64,000 bases of DNA from an uncultured Erythrobacter sp. (lineage in GTDB: Bacteria; Pseudomonadota; Alphaproteobacteria; Sphingomonadales; Sphingomonadaceae): assembly GCA_947494705.1 (NCBI GenBank), contig CANLVN010000002.1, positions 496,001 through 560,000 of the forward strand. Reading direction: 5' to 3'. Under the pieces are notes generated by a model. The model ran no database searches, was not told where the DNA came from, and saw only the letters and a list, made by a program, of their open reading frames with translations. Positions within the stretch are counted from its first letter, which is position 1. Each line of letters opens with the position of its first letter. Shown here one piece after another: positions 7,719 to 16,003 of the stretch. A program made the translations under genes and the position numbers.

Positions 7719-9395
7719 ATGTCTACTGACATGGATGTCAATAAACCCGGTTATCACCACCCCACTCCCTGGGATGCGACTTTCGAGTCGATGAGCCTGC
7801 CCGCCATGCTCGAGCGCACGGTGAAACTCGATCCGTCCGCGCCGTTCCTGCATTTCCTTGGTCGCACCTACTCCTATGGCGAGATCTTCGCCGAAGCCCG
7901 CCGGTTTGCCGCCGGGCTGATTGCGAACGGTATCGAACAGGGCGACCGGGTCGGCCTGTTCCTGCCCAATGTCCCGATCTACGCCTCGGCCTATTACGGG
8001 GCGATGATGGCCGGTGCGATCGTGGTCAATTTCTCGCCGCTCTATTCGGTCGAGGAGTTGAGCTGGCAGGTCGGCGATAGCGGAACGCGCGTGCTGGTGA
8101 CGGTGGATGTGCCCGAATTGTACGGCACGGCGGCGAAGGTTCTGGCCGATTCGCAGCTCGAAACGCTCGTCGTAGGCTCGCTTTCCGACATGCTGCCCTG
8201 GATCAAGGGCACCGCGCTCAAGCTGTTCAAGCGCGATCAGATCGCCGATGTCGACTGGAGCCCGGATACGCGCAAGTGGTCCGATATGCTCAAGCCCTGG
8301 CCCGAAGACGAGCCGACGCTCGACCGCGCCGAGGACCTTGCCCTGCTGCAATATACCGGCGGCACGACTGGGCGACCCAAGGGCGCGATGCTCGGGCACA
8401 GCCAGTTGACGCAGAACGCGCAGCAGGTCGCCGCGATCAACCCCTTTGGCGATGCGCGCTCCGAAGTCTTCATGGGTGCGCTGCCGTTCTTCCACGTCTT
8501 TGCCAACACCGCGATCCTGAATCACGCGGTCGCCGCGGGCGCTTCGATCGCGATGGTTCCACGGTTCGAGGCCGGGCAGGTGCTCGAGACGATCGAGAAG
8601 TACAAGGTCACCGGCTTTCCCGGCGTGCCGACCATGTTCCAGGCGCTGCTCGACCATCCCAAGCTGCGCAAGACCGACTTATCCAGCCTCAAGATCTGCA
8701 TATCCGGCGGTGCGCCCATGCCCGCGCCGGTCCACACCCGCTTCGAAGAAGCAACCGGGGTGCGCGTGGTCGAAGGATATGGCCTGACCGAAAGCGCAGG
8801 GGTGGTTTCGACCAACCCCTATGAGGGCGTGCGCAGGAAGGGCTCGATCGGGCAACTGGTTGCCGGGACCGAGATCGTCCTGCTCGACAAGGAAGACCCG
8901 ACCAAGCTCGCGCCCGAGGGCGAACCGGGCGAACTGGCGATTCACGGGCCGCAGGTCATGCGCGGCTACTGGCAACGCCCCGAAACCGAAGCCGAGGTTT
9001 TCGTCGAGCGAGACGGCAAGCGTTACCTGCGCACCGGCGATGTCGCGACGATGGGCGAGGACGGGTTTCTCGAAATCGTCGACCGGATCAAGGACATGAT
9101 CGCGGTCGGCGGCTTCAAGGTCTTCCCCAGCGTGGTCGAGGACGTGATCCTGACCCACGAAGCGGTGAAGGAAGCGCTCGTGATCGGAGTGCCCGACGAC
9201 TACAAGGGCGAAGTCCCGCGCGTTTACCTGACTTTGCACGAAGACACCGATATCGGCGCGGATGCGCTGAAGGGTTGGCTCAACGACCGCGTCGGCAAGC
9301 ACGAGCGGGTCGATAAGGTGGTGATCCGCGAGGATTTGCCCCGCACGATCATCGGCAAGCTGGATCGCAAGGCCCTGCGCGCCGAAGTCCTCTGA
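7719..9395 (+). CDS. fadD: long-chain fatty-acid--CoA ligase
   Basis: A 558-residue member of the ANL adenylating superfamily. The P-loop-like motif YTGGTTGRPKGAM lies near residue 212, EGYGLTES near 352, the hinge TGDVATMGEDGFLEIVDR near 440, and the C-terminal catalytic lysine region PRTIIGKLDRKALR at the end. It activates fatty acids to acyl-CoA with ATP, for beta-oxidation or membrane lipid use, probably at the inner membrane surface. The length and motifs suit FadD better than acetyl- or short-chain ligases. It is transcribed alone, with a bidirectional terminator downstream. Confidence 0.9.
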   Translation: MSTDMDVNKPGYHHPTPWDATFESMSLPAMLERTVKLDPSAPFLHFLGRTYSYGEIFAEARRFAAGLIANGIEQGDRVGLFLPNVPIYASAYYGAMMAGAIVVNFSPLYSVEELSWQVGDSGTRVLVTVDVPELYGTAAKVLADSQLETLVVGSLSDMLPWIKGTALKLFKRDQIADVDWSPDTRKWSDMLKPWPEDEPTLDRAEDLALLQYTGGTTGRPKGAMLGHSQLTQNAQQVAAINPFGDARSEVFMGALPFFHVFANTAILNHAVAAGASIAMVPRFEAGQVLETIEKYKVTGFPGVPTMFQALLDHPKLRKTDLSSLKICISGGAPMPAPVHTRFEEATGVRVVEGYGLTESAGVVSTNPYEGVRRKGSIGQLVAGTEIVLLDKEDPTKLAPEGEPGELAIHGPQVMRGYWQRPETEAEVFVERDGKRYLRTGDVATMGEDGFLEIVDRIKDMIAVGGFKVFPSVVEDVILTHEAVKEALVIGVPDDYKGEVPRVYLTLHEDTDIGADALKGWLNDRVGKHERVDKVVIREDLPRTIIGKLDRKALRAEVL

Positions 9396-9440
9396 GGCCG
9401 CCCACAAGAAACGCGCGCCGAAATTTCCTCACCCAAATAC

Positions 9441-9477
9441 GAAAACGCCGCGCTGGCATGACCGGCGCGGCGTTTTC
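9441..9477. terminator. Bidirectional terminator between fadD and bactofilin gene
   Basis: A perfect 13-bp inverted repeat (9441-9453 with 9465-9477, GAAAACGCCGCGC) with an 11-nt loop. The arms begin and end in A/T runs, so a T tract follows the stem in both directions. It sits between convergent genes. Confidence 0.85.
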
Positions 9478-9498
9478 TCGATTACGTGAACGTGACGC

Positions 9499-9978
9499 TC
9501 AGGAAGCGACCTGCAGCTTGGTGTCGCCTTCCGCGGGTCGCGATGGCTGGCTGTCGCCGGAGCGGCGTCGCGAATTGGGTGCGAAGCGGCCATCGACCTG
9601 CGCGCCCTGCTCGATGGTGAGCGCGTCGTAATGCACGTCGCCTTCGATCTGGGCGGATTTGAGGATCACGAGTTCCTTGGCCGTGATCGAGCCGACGACC
9701 TTGCCCGACATGCGCGCGCTATCTGCCGACACGCCGCCGGTGATGACGCTCGCCTCGCCCTGGACGAGGCTGGCGCACTTGATGTCGCCTTCGATCGTGC
9801 CGTCGACGTGGAGGTCGACCGAGGCGCTGACATCGCCCTTGATCGACACGTCGGAGCCGATCACCGAAAAGGTGGAATTGCCGTTGGCCATGCTTTTTCC
9901 TCGGAGCTTAGGGGCGGGTATCGGAGCCGTTTGCGGCGCTTCGGGTGCTGCCCGTTCTGCGGGCTTCTTTGAGAACAT
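9499..9978 (-). CDS. bactofilin (polymer-forming cytoskeletal protein)
   Basis: A 159-residue bactofilin. The N-terminal MFSKK matches the short membrane-targeting motif of this family. A proline/alanine linker follows, then the beta-helical DUF583 core (about residues 33-135) with repeated glycine-rich turns such as VDGTIEGDIKCASLVQGEASV, and a disordered tail. Bactofilins form nucleotide-free filaments that position cell-wall enzymes. The gene starts 71 nt inside the upstream M23 peptidase gene. A second ATG at 9891, directly after that gene's stop, has the better ribosome binding site (GAGGA) and would give a 130-residue form without the membrane motif. Confidence 0.92.
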   Translation of the reverse strand: MFSKKPAERAAPEAPQTAPIPAPKLRGKSMANGNSTFSVIGSDVSIKGDVSASVDLHVDGTIEGDIKCASLVQGEASVITGGVSADSARMSGKVVGSITAKELVILKSAQIEGDVHYDALTIEQGAQVDGRFAPNSRRRSGDSQPSRPAEGDTKLQVAS

Positions 9979-11098
9979 CGGGAGCTGTCTCCAGGAACGG
10001 GCGCGGGTTCACTGCGCGACCATCGATTCGCACTTCGAAGTGCAGGTGAGGACCAGTAGACCGTCCGGTGCTGCCAAGACCACCCAGGGTTACGCCTGCG
10101 TCGATGGACTGCCCGACGGTCACGTCGATCCGAGAAAGGTGCGCGTAGCGCGTCATCAGGCCGTTGCCGTGATTGATTTCGACGACCTTGCCGTAACCTC
10201 CGCGCCGCCCGGCGAAGGCAACAGTGCCTTTCGCGGCGGCATAGATCGACGAGCCCATCGGGCCTCTGAAATCGATCCCCTTGTGCATCGCCCCGCTGCC
10301 GTTGAACGGATCGCGGCGATAGCCGAAGCTCGAGGTGATGCTCTGGTTCGCGGCCGGAACGACCTGCGGCACGCCGTCGAGCGCACGTTCAAGCGCCGAC
10401 ATGCGGGCAAGGCTGAGGCCAAGGCGCTCGAAGCGCGGGTCGAGCGAGCCGTCGGCTGAGGTTGCGAGAAGTTCGAGCGGACCACCCATAGCAGCCTCGA
10501 CATCGGCCCGCGCGGCGCGCTGCATTGCCTTGGGGTCGAGGTTGAGCTTGCGCAGCGCCGCTTCGGCCCGGCGCGCGCGCCAGTCGGCAAAGCGGGTCAT
10601 CTGCTCGACATAGGCAAGCTGGCGCGCTTCGATTTCGGCAAGCCCGCGGGCCTGCGGGAACATGGCGCCGACCTTCTCGACCGTTTCGGCGGTCTCGTCG
10701 GTCGAATCGGTGACATTGGTGTCGATGGTGCGAATGTCTTCGGGCAGCATTTCGCTCAGCGCTTCGAGCGTGTCCTGCCGGGTCTTGAGATCCTCGACCA
10801 CGAGGCCGAGATCGTCGCCATAGGCATCGAGGCGTTCGCGTGCGCTCGCCACTTCGGCTTTCTCGTCCTGGAACGAGGCGAGGTTGGCTTCGGCGACGTA
10901 GTTGCTCCAGCCCATCACGCCCATCGAACCGGCCCAGCCAAGCGCGAGGACCGCGGCTGCGGATACGGCGCCGATCTGCAGGCGCGAAGAGACCTTGATG
11001 AAACGAACCTGTCCTTGCGACCGCATGAAGAATTCGCGATCGGGAAACCACTCGCGCAGCTTCTCGCGCAAAGGACGTTTAGCGTTTTGATCCGACAA
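9908..11098 (-). CDS. M23 family peptidoglycan endopeptidase (LmdC/Csd1-like)
   Basis: About 396 residues. A short basic cytoplasmic N-terminus precedes one membrane helix (near IGAVSAAAVLALGWAGSMGV), a periplasmic coiled-coil region (about residues 75-200) and a C-terminal LytM domain. The zinc site looks intact: HKGIDF and HLHFEV, with a further His in YAHLSR. It should cleave peptidoglycan cross-links or stems. Pairing of such an enzyme with a bactofilin gene is known from Helicobacter and Hyphomonas-type bacteria, where the filament localises the hydrolase. I place the start at TTG 11098 (LSDQNAK) because GGGG lies 6 nt upstream and relatives begin MSD. Another TTG at 11149 is possible; no ATG lies before residue 25. 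Confidence 0.88.
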   Translation of the reverse strand: MSDQNAKRPLREKLREWFPDREFFMRSQGQVRFIKVSSRLQIGAVSAAAVLALGWAGSMGVMGWSNYVAEANLASFQDEKAEVASARERLDAYGDDLGLVVEDLKTRQDTLEALSEMLPEDIRTIDTNVTDSTDETAETVEKVGAMFPQARGLAEIEARQLAYVEQMTRFADWRARRAEAALRKLNLDPKAMQRAARADVEAAMGGPLELLATSADGSLDPRFERLGLSLARMSALERALDGVPQVVPAANQSITSSFGYRRDPFNGSGAMHKGIDFRGPMGSSIYAAAKGTVAFAGRRGGYGKVVEINHGNGLMTRYAHLSRIDVTVGQSIDAGVTLGGLGSTGRSTGPHLHFEVRIDGRAVNPRPFLETAPDVLKEARRTGSTRSAANGSDTRP

Positions 11099-11198
11099 TG
11101 TTGACCCCGGTTTGTTTTTATAACGATCCCGTGGCCACGGCCTTACCAATCAAACGCTGCGAGTCGATTGTCTTACCGGGTGGAAAGGGTGAGCCGAC

Positions 11199-11221
11199 CG
11201 CACGATGCGATGAATCGTGCG
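11199..11221. promoter_or_regulatory. inverted repeat in the 250-bp M23/proA divergent region
   Basis: An 8-bp perfect dyad, CGCACGAT (11199-11206) and ATCGTGCG (11214-11221), with a 7-nt spacer, followed on the plus strand by GTGTTTTC. It could be an operator or a weak terminator. The rest of 11099-11349 shows no clear sigma-70 promoter by eye. Confidence 0.3.
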
Positions 11222-11349
11222 TGTTTTCGGAACCATTAAGTGACCTTAAGCATTGCCCTGCATTTGGCGGTGTTTTTTCGGCCTTCTTCGAGACGAATCG
11301 AGGGCTGCAACCCCTGACAGCTGATCGCCATCCTGCTATTGGAAGCCTC

Positions 11350-12639
11350 ATGAACACACAGACACTCCCCCTCAAGGCTGCCGACGAGCGCAGTCCCGAC
11401 GATCTCATCAAGCAACTCGCAACCGCAGGGCGCGCCGCACAGCGGGTTCTGGCGGGCATGTCCAGCGAGGCGCGCGGAAACGCGCTCAAGCTGGCCGCCA
11501 AGCACATGCGCAAGGACGCGGCGAAAATCCTCGAAGCGAACGCGCTCGACGTGTCCGCGGGCCGCGAAAACGGCCTCAGCCCTGCGATGCTCGACCGCCT
11601 GACGCTCGACGAGGAGCGGCTCGAAGGTGTGGCCTCTGCCGTCGAAGCAGTGGCGGACCTGCCCGATCCGGTGGGCGACGTTATCGGCGAAAGCGAACGG
11701 CCCAATGGCCTCAAACTCAGCCGCGTGCGCGTGCCCATCGGCACGATCGGCATCATCTACGAAAGCCGCCCCAACGTCACCGCCGATGCAGCCGCCCTGT
11801 GCGTGCGGGCCGGCAACGCGGCGCTGCTGCGTGGCGGCAGTGAGGCGGTGCACTCCAACCGCGCGATCCTCGAATCGCTGGCTGACGGACTTGCCGAGGG
11901 CGGTGTGCCCGCCGAAGCGGTGCAGCTGATCCCGACACAGGACCGCGCCGCCGTCGGCGCGATGCTGACCGCATCGGGGCTGATCGACATGATCGTGCCG
12001 CGCGGCGGCAAGAGCCTCGTTGCCCGAGTTCAGGCCGATGCCCGCGTGCCGGTGCTCGCTCACCTCGACGGCATGAACCACACCTATGTCCATTCCGCCG
12101 CCGATCCGGCGATGGCACAGGAAATCGCGCTCAATGCCAAGATGCGCCGCACCGGGATCTGCGGGGCGATGGAAACGCTGCTGATCGACACCGGGTTCGA
12201 AAAGGCGGGCGATCTCGTTCGCAGCCTTATCGAAGGTGGCGTGGAAGTCCGCGGCGATGAGCGCATCCAGTCGCTCAACGACAAGGTCGTGCCCGCCAGC
12301 GCCAATGACTGGGACACGGAATATCTCGACGCGATCGTCGCGGTCGCAATGGTCGATGGCCTCGATGCAGCGCTCGAGCATATTGCCCGCCATTCATCGG
12401 GCCACACCGACGTGATCGTGACCGGCGACGATGACGCCGCCGAGCAGTTCTTTGCAAATGTCGACAGCGCCATCGTCATGCACAACGCTTCTTCGCAATT
12501 CGCCGATGGCGGCGAGTTCGGGCTGGGCGCGGAGATCGGCATCGCCACCGGTCGCCTGCACGCGCGCGGACCGGTCGCGCTCGAAGGGCTCACCACCTAC
12601 AAATGGCTCGTGCGCGGCAACGGACAGGCTCGCCCGTAA
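11350..12639 (+). CDS. proA: glutamate-5-semialdehyde dehydrogenase ProA
   Basis: The 429-residue enzyme catalyses NADPH-dependent reduction of gamma-glutamyl phosphate to glutamate semialdehyde, the second step of proline synthesis. Family motifs are plain: GTIGIIYESRPNVTADAA, LRGGSEA, and the catalytic cysteine in RRTGICGAMET near residue 270. FADGGEFGLGAEIGIATGRLHARGP lies near the C-terminus. The ATG at 11350 was chosen because the open frame upstream lacks family similarity. proB is not adjacent. nadD follows after 14 nt, so proA probably heads the proA-nadD-rsfS group. Confidence 0.96.
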   Translation: MNTQTLPLKAADERSPDDLIKQLATAGRAAQRVLAGMSSEARGNALKLAAKHMRKDAAKILEANALDVSAGRENGLSPAMLDRLTLDEERLEGVASAVEAVADLPDPVGDVIGESERPNGLKLSRVRVPIGTIGIIYESRPNVTADAAALCVRAGNAALLRGGSEAVHSNRAILESLADGLAEGGVPAEAVQLIPTQDRAAVGAMLTASGLIDMIVPRGGKSLVARVQADARVPVLAHLDGMNHTYVHSAADPAMAQEIALNAKMRRTGICGAMETLLIDTGFEKAGDLVRSLIEGGVEVRGDERIQSLNDKVVPASANDWDTEYLDAIVAVAMVDGLDAALEHIARHSSGHTDVIVTGDDDAAEQFFANVDSAIVMHNASSQFADGGEFGLGAEIGIATGRLHARGPVALEGLTTYKWLVRGNGQARP

Positions 12640-12653
12640 GTGGACACGACCGG

Positions 12654-13331
12654 ATGTTGACCGGGCTTCTGGGGGGGAGCTTCAATCCCGCCCATGGCGG
12701 CCACCGCCGCATCACGCGCTTTGCCATCGATGCGCTCGGCCTCGACGAGGTGTGGTGGCTCGTCTCGCCCGGCAACCCCTTGAAATCCGGCAAGGACATG
12801 GCGCCGCTGAAGGCGCGGCTCCGCTCCGCGATGGAGCAGGCGCGCGGCGCGCCGATCGTGCCGACCGCTATCGAGCAACAGCTCGACACGCGCTACACGG
12901 TGGAAACGCTGGCAAAGCTGACTCGCCGCTATCCCAGGCGTCGCTTCGTTTGGCTCATGGGCTCGGACAACCTTGCGCAATTCCACCGGTGGAAGCACTG
13001 GCGGCGGATTGCGCGAACCATGCCGATTGCAGTCATTGCAAGGCCGGGCTATAACGCGGATGCCATGACGAGCCCCGCCATGGCCTGGCTCAGGCGCTAT
13101 CGCGTGTCTGCCGCCAGTATTCGGAAGATGGGGGCAAAACGATTGGGGAGCGCACCGGCCCTGGTGTTTTTGCGTTTCGATCCCGACCCACGTTCGGCCA
13201 CGGCAATCCGCCGTGCCGATGCAGATTGGGCCAAGCAATATCGCGACACACCTTTGCGCGACCGGCTGACCTTTCGCCAGATACCGGGCCAGCAAATCAA
13301 GGGCCAGCAAACAAAGGGCAGGGACGCCTGA
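12654..13331 (+). CDS. nadD: nicotinate-nucleotide adenylyltransferase NadD
   Basis: The 225-residue nucleotidylyltransferase adenylates nicotinate mononucleotide in NAD synthesis. The ATP-binding signature GGSFNPAHGGH sits at the very N-terminus, and WLMGSDNLAQFHRWKHW near the middle is typical of NadD. The C-terminal phosphate-binding motif, usually ISSTxIR, is relaxed to VSAASIRK. Starting at ATG 12654 puts the signature at residue 7, as in relatives; a start at 12603 would overlap proA. The C-terminus ends in an unusual Gln/Lys-rich stretch with a near-repeat of GQQIKGQQTKG. It lies between proA and rsfS, the usual alphaproteobacterial order. Confidence 0.94.
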   Translation: MLTGLLGGSFNPAHGGHRRITRFAIDALGLDEVWWLVSPGNPLKSGKDMAPLKARLRSAMEQARGAPIVPTAIEQQLDTRYTVETLAKLTRRYPRRRFVWLMGSDNLAQFHRWKHWRRIARTMPIAVIARPGYNADAMTSPAMAWLRRYRVSAASIRKMGAKRLGSAPALVFLRFDPDPRSATAIRRADADWAKQYRDTPLRDRLTFRQIPGQQIKGQQTKGRDA

Positions 13332-13424
13332 TGGGGAGCAATCCCCTGTCCCGGCACCTTGCCAAGTCGGCTGGCGATGCCGATATTCCCACAATCCCCA
13401 CAAACTGGAGAACGCATCTTGCCT

Positions 13425-13850
13425 ATGACACAGGCACAAACGACACACACGCACGCCGCTTCGGCACATCCGACCAAGGTTTTTTCCACCATGCCCGCTG
13501 ATACTTCCGACGACCTGCACGATCTCGTCATGCAACAGCTTGACGACGACCAGGCTCAGGAAATCGTCTCGATCCCTCTCGAAGGCAAGAGCTCGGTTGC
13601 CGATCACATGGTGATCGCCAGCGGTCGCTCGACCCGTCAGGTCGCGGCGATGGCGCAGAAGCTGGCCGAAAAGGTAAAGCAGGCCGGATACGGCCCGGCG
13701 CGGATCGAGGGGCTCCCGGCAGCGGACTGGGTGCTGATCGACGCGGGCGACGTGGTCGTCCACCTGTTCCGTCCCGAAGTGCGCAGCTTCTACAACCTCG
13801 AACGCATGTGGTCGTTCGAAGGCGGCGAAGCGGCAAGCGGGCGGGCCTAG
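13425..13850 (+). CDS. rsfS: ribosome silencing factor RsfS
   Basis: A 141-residue protein. The RsfS/Iojap core begins near DLHDLVMQQLDDDQAQEIVSI and continues through GKSSVADHMVIASGRSTRQVAAMAQ and EGLPAADWVLIDAGDVVVHLFRPEVRSFYNLE. It binds ribosomal protein L14 on the large subunit and blocks subunit joining in stationary phase or starvation. The start is uncertain. ATG 13425 is given, but TTG 13419 lies 7 nt after GGAGA, and ATG 13491 would leave only the conserved domain. The residues before 13491 (Thr/His/Ala-rich) are not conserved in the family. Confidence 0.92.
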   Translation: MTQAQTTHTHAASAHPTKVFSTMPADTSDDLHDLVMQQLDDDQAQEIVSIPLEGKSSVADHMVIASGRSTRQVAAMAQKLAEKVKQAGYGPARIEGLPAADWVLIDAGDVVVHLFRPEVRSFYNLERMWSFEGGEAASGRA

Positions 13851-14211
13851 CGCTTAGTGTTCGCTCATCCGATGGGATGAGCGTCCTCGCTATGCGCTCG
13901 GCGGTGCGGCGTCCGGTCCGGGCGCTGTGATTGGCCGTCTTTCGGCGTACCCGCGAATGGGGCAATCGCCGCTATCGCGCGTTACGTGCGCGGATTTCCT
14001 GTCCCGCTGCACCGGGCTAGGATGGACTGTAATCTTCATCGCATAGCCGGCAGGAATTGGGAAAAATCGAAAGTTGACAGTCCCGGCACGCATTTCTGGA
14101 TCGTTCTCCTGCTATTTCAGCGATTTGCGGTGCGGACAGCGTTTTTCAAACACCCCATTTCGGCGTTCCATCCGGAACCCGCTCACCGACGACCGCAAGG
14201 TGGGATAGGCC
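13851..14211. other. 361-bp gap between rsfS and rlmH
   Basis: No supported gene. It opens with a perfect 9-bp hairpin at 13862-13883 (CGCTCATCC, loop GATG, GGATGAGCG), which lacks a T tract and so is a weak terminator at best. TTGACA at 14074-14079 could be a -35 element, but the hexamer 17 nt on (TGGATC) is a poor -10. A small RNA cannot be excluded by eye. Confidence 0.4.
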
Positions 14212-14634
14212 ATGCTCCTTCACGTCATCGCCAGAGGCAAGATCGCCCGCTCGCCCGAGGCGGAACTCGTGTCGCGTTACGAGAAGCGGCTCACCTGGCC
14301 GGTCAAGCTCACCGAACTGCCCGAAACTGGGGGCAAGGTTCCCGAGCCGCAATCGCCCTTCAAGACCGTGCTGCTGGACGAACGCGGCAAGGCCATGTCA
14401 TCCGAGAAACTGGCCGAAACGCTCGAACACTGGCGCGATACCGGCACGCGCGAAACGCGCTTCGTGCTAGGCGCGGCCGATGGCCATTCAGACGCAGAGC
14501 GTGCCGAGGCCGACCTCCTGCTTGCCTTCGGGCCTGCGACCTGGCCGCACCTGCTGGCGCGCGCCATGCTGATGGAACAGCTCTACCGCGCGACGAGCAT
14601 CCTTGCCGGGCATCCCTATCATCGGGCAGGATAG
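14212..14634 (+). CDS. rlmH: 23S rRNA (pseudouridine-1915-N3)-methyltransferase RlmH
   Basis: A 140-residue SPOUT-class methyltransferase that methylates pseudouridine 1915 in helix 69 of 23S rRNA. The trefoil-knot motifs are present: LLDERGKAMSSEKLAETL, FVLGAADGHSD and the C-terminal MEQLYRATSILAGHPYHR, which is nearly invariant in RlmH. Length equals the usual 140-155. It is followed after 4 nt by the EnvC-like gene, so the two are surely cotranscribed. Confidence 0.95.
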   Translation: MLLHVIARGKIARSPEAELVSRYEKRLTWPVKLTELPETGGKVPEPQSPFKTVLLDERGKAMSSEKLAETLEHWRDTGTRETRFVLGAADGHSDAERAEADLLLAFGPATWPHLLARAMLMEQLYRATSILAGHPYHRAG

Positions 14635-14638
14635 CGCC

Positions 14639-15868
14639 GTGAACCGCCCTCTCGCCATCGTCCTTGCCGCCACAGCCGCCAGCATTGCGCTGGTGCTCGC
14701 GGTTCCGCAGGGGTGGGCACAGCGCAACGTGGTGCTGCTCGAAGCGGGCGATGCGCAGGCCGAGCTGACCCGCGCCACCCGCGAAGGCCAGCGCGCCGAA
14801 GCACGCGCCGCCCGCCTTGCGCGAGAGGCCGATGCCGCGACCGATGCCGCCGACAGGACAGCGCGCGAAGCGGCTGCCCTTGCCGCGCGGATACAGGCCT
14901 CCGAAGCCGATATCGCTGCAGCCCGCGCGCGCTACTCGCTTACCCAGGCCGAACGGCAGGCGCTCGCTCGCCGCCTTGCCGAACGCCAGGAGCCGGTCGT
15001 GCGGCTGACCGGCGCTCTGCAGACAACCGCGCGGCGGCCACTGGCCCTGTCGGCGTTGCAGCCCGGTTCGCTCAAGGAACTGGTCTATATCCGCGCCGTG
15101 CTCGACAGCGCAGTTCCCGAAATCCGCAAACGCACCGCGGCCCTTCGCGGCGAGCTCGACCAGCAGCGCCGGCTCGAAGCGCGCGCGGCCAATGCGCTGG
15201 CGGAGCTGACGCGGGGCGAAGAGACGCTGCGCGCGCGCCGGACCGAACTCGCCGCGCTCGAAACGCAGCAGCGGTTGGCTTCGAGGCAGGCGCGCGGTGC
15301 GGCGGTTCGCGAAGGAGAGCGCGCGCTCGCACTGGCGGAGGATGCGCGCGACCTCGACGGGCTGATCGGTGAACTCAACGAAGCGTCACAGCTTCGCCGC
15401 GAACTTGCGCTCCTGCCGGGACCGGTCATGCGGCCCGCCGACATAGCGTCGAGCAGCGACCTTGAGGATGACGCGCCCGTCGCACGGGCGACCGCGGCCG
15501 CGCAGCCCACCAGCTTCCAGCTCCCCGTACAGGGGCGTACCATCGCCGGTTTCGGCGAATTGCGAGACAGCGGCCTGCGCACCACCGGGCTCAGCATCGC
15601 TCCGGCCAGCGGGGCGATCGTGGTCGCGCCGGGGGCCGGGCGGATCGCCTTTGCAGGGCCTTATCGGGGCTTTGGGCGAATCGTGATCATCGAGCATCCG
15701 GGCGGCTGGACCAGCCTCGTCACCGGGCTCGCCCGGGTCGATTCAGAAGTCGGCGACGAAGTCATTGGCGGGGCTCCGCTGGGTGTTGCGGCCAACTCCG
15801 ATCCGAACGTAACGATCGAGCTGCGCCGCGATGGCGACCCGGTCAATCCGCTGAATTATCTGGGTTAG
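14639..15868 (+). CDS. EnvC-like murein hydrolase activator with degenerate LytM domain
   Basis: A 409-residue periplasmic protein. A signal peptide (NRPLAIVLAATAASIALVLA...GWA) is followed by a long Ala/Arg/Glu-rich coiled coil (about residues 30-260) and a C-terminal M23/LytM domain (about 300-405). None of the zinc ligands survives: the HxxxD site reads TTGLSIAP, the HLH site reads NVTIELR, and the middle His region reads VTGLARV. This is the EnvC pattern, in which the domain activates amidases rather than cutting peptidoglycan. The start is GTG 14639, 4 nt after the rlmH stop, with GGGCAGGA at good spacing. Confidence 0.88.
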   Translation: MNRPLAIVLAATAASIALVLAVPQGWAQRNVVLLEAGDAQAELTRATREGQRAEARAARLAREADAATDAADRTAREAAALAARIQASEADIAAARARYSLTQAERQALARRLAERQEPVVRLTGALQTTARRPLALSALQPGSLKELVYIRAVLDSAVPEIRKRTAALRGELDQQRRLEARAANALAELTRGEETLRARRTELAALETQQRLASRQARGAAVREGERALALAEDARDLDGLIGELNEASQLRRELALLPGPVMRPADIASSSDLEDDAPVARATAAAQPTSFQLPVQGRTIAGFGELRDSGLRTTGLSIAPASGAIVVAPGAGRIAFAGPYRGFGRIVIIEHPGGWTSLVTGLARVDSEVGDEVIGGAPLGVAANSDPNVTIELRRDGDPVNPLNYLG

Positions 15869-16003
15869 TCGGTCTCGCCTGAGCGTTAAGCGGCCGCGAC
15901 GGATCGCCCCCGATCGGGACGTGGGCGCGCTCTGTCGAGCTCTCATCTGGCGTTAAGGCTCTGTAGCCTATACAGACTGGGTCGAAAGGAGTCCCTCCAC
16001 CTC

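Noticed and set aside
11236..11249. A CtrA box upstream of proA (TTAA GTGACC TTAA)
   Set aside because: The gap is six bases instead of seven, and the flanking genes are not typical CtrA targets.
13862..13883. Strong terminator after rsfS
   Set aside because: The stem is perfect but there is no T tract on either strand, so it is mentioned only within the gap entry.
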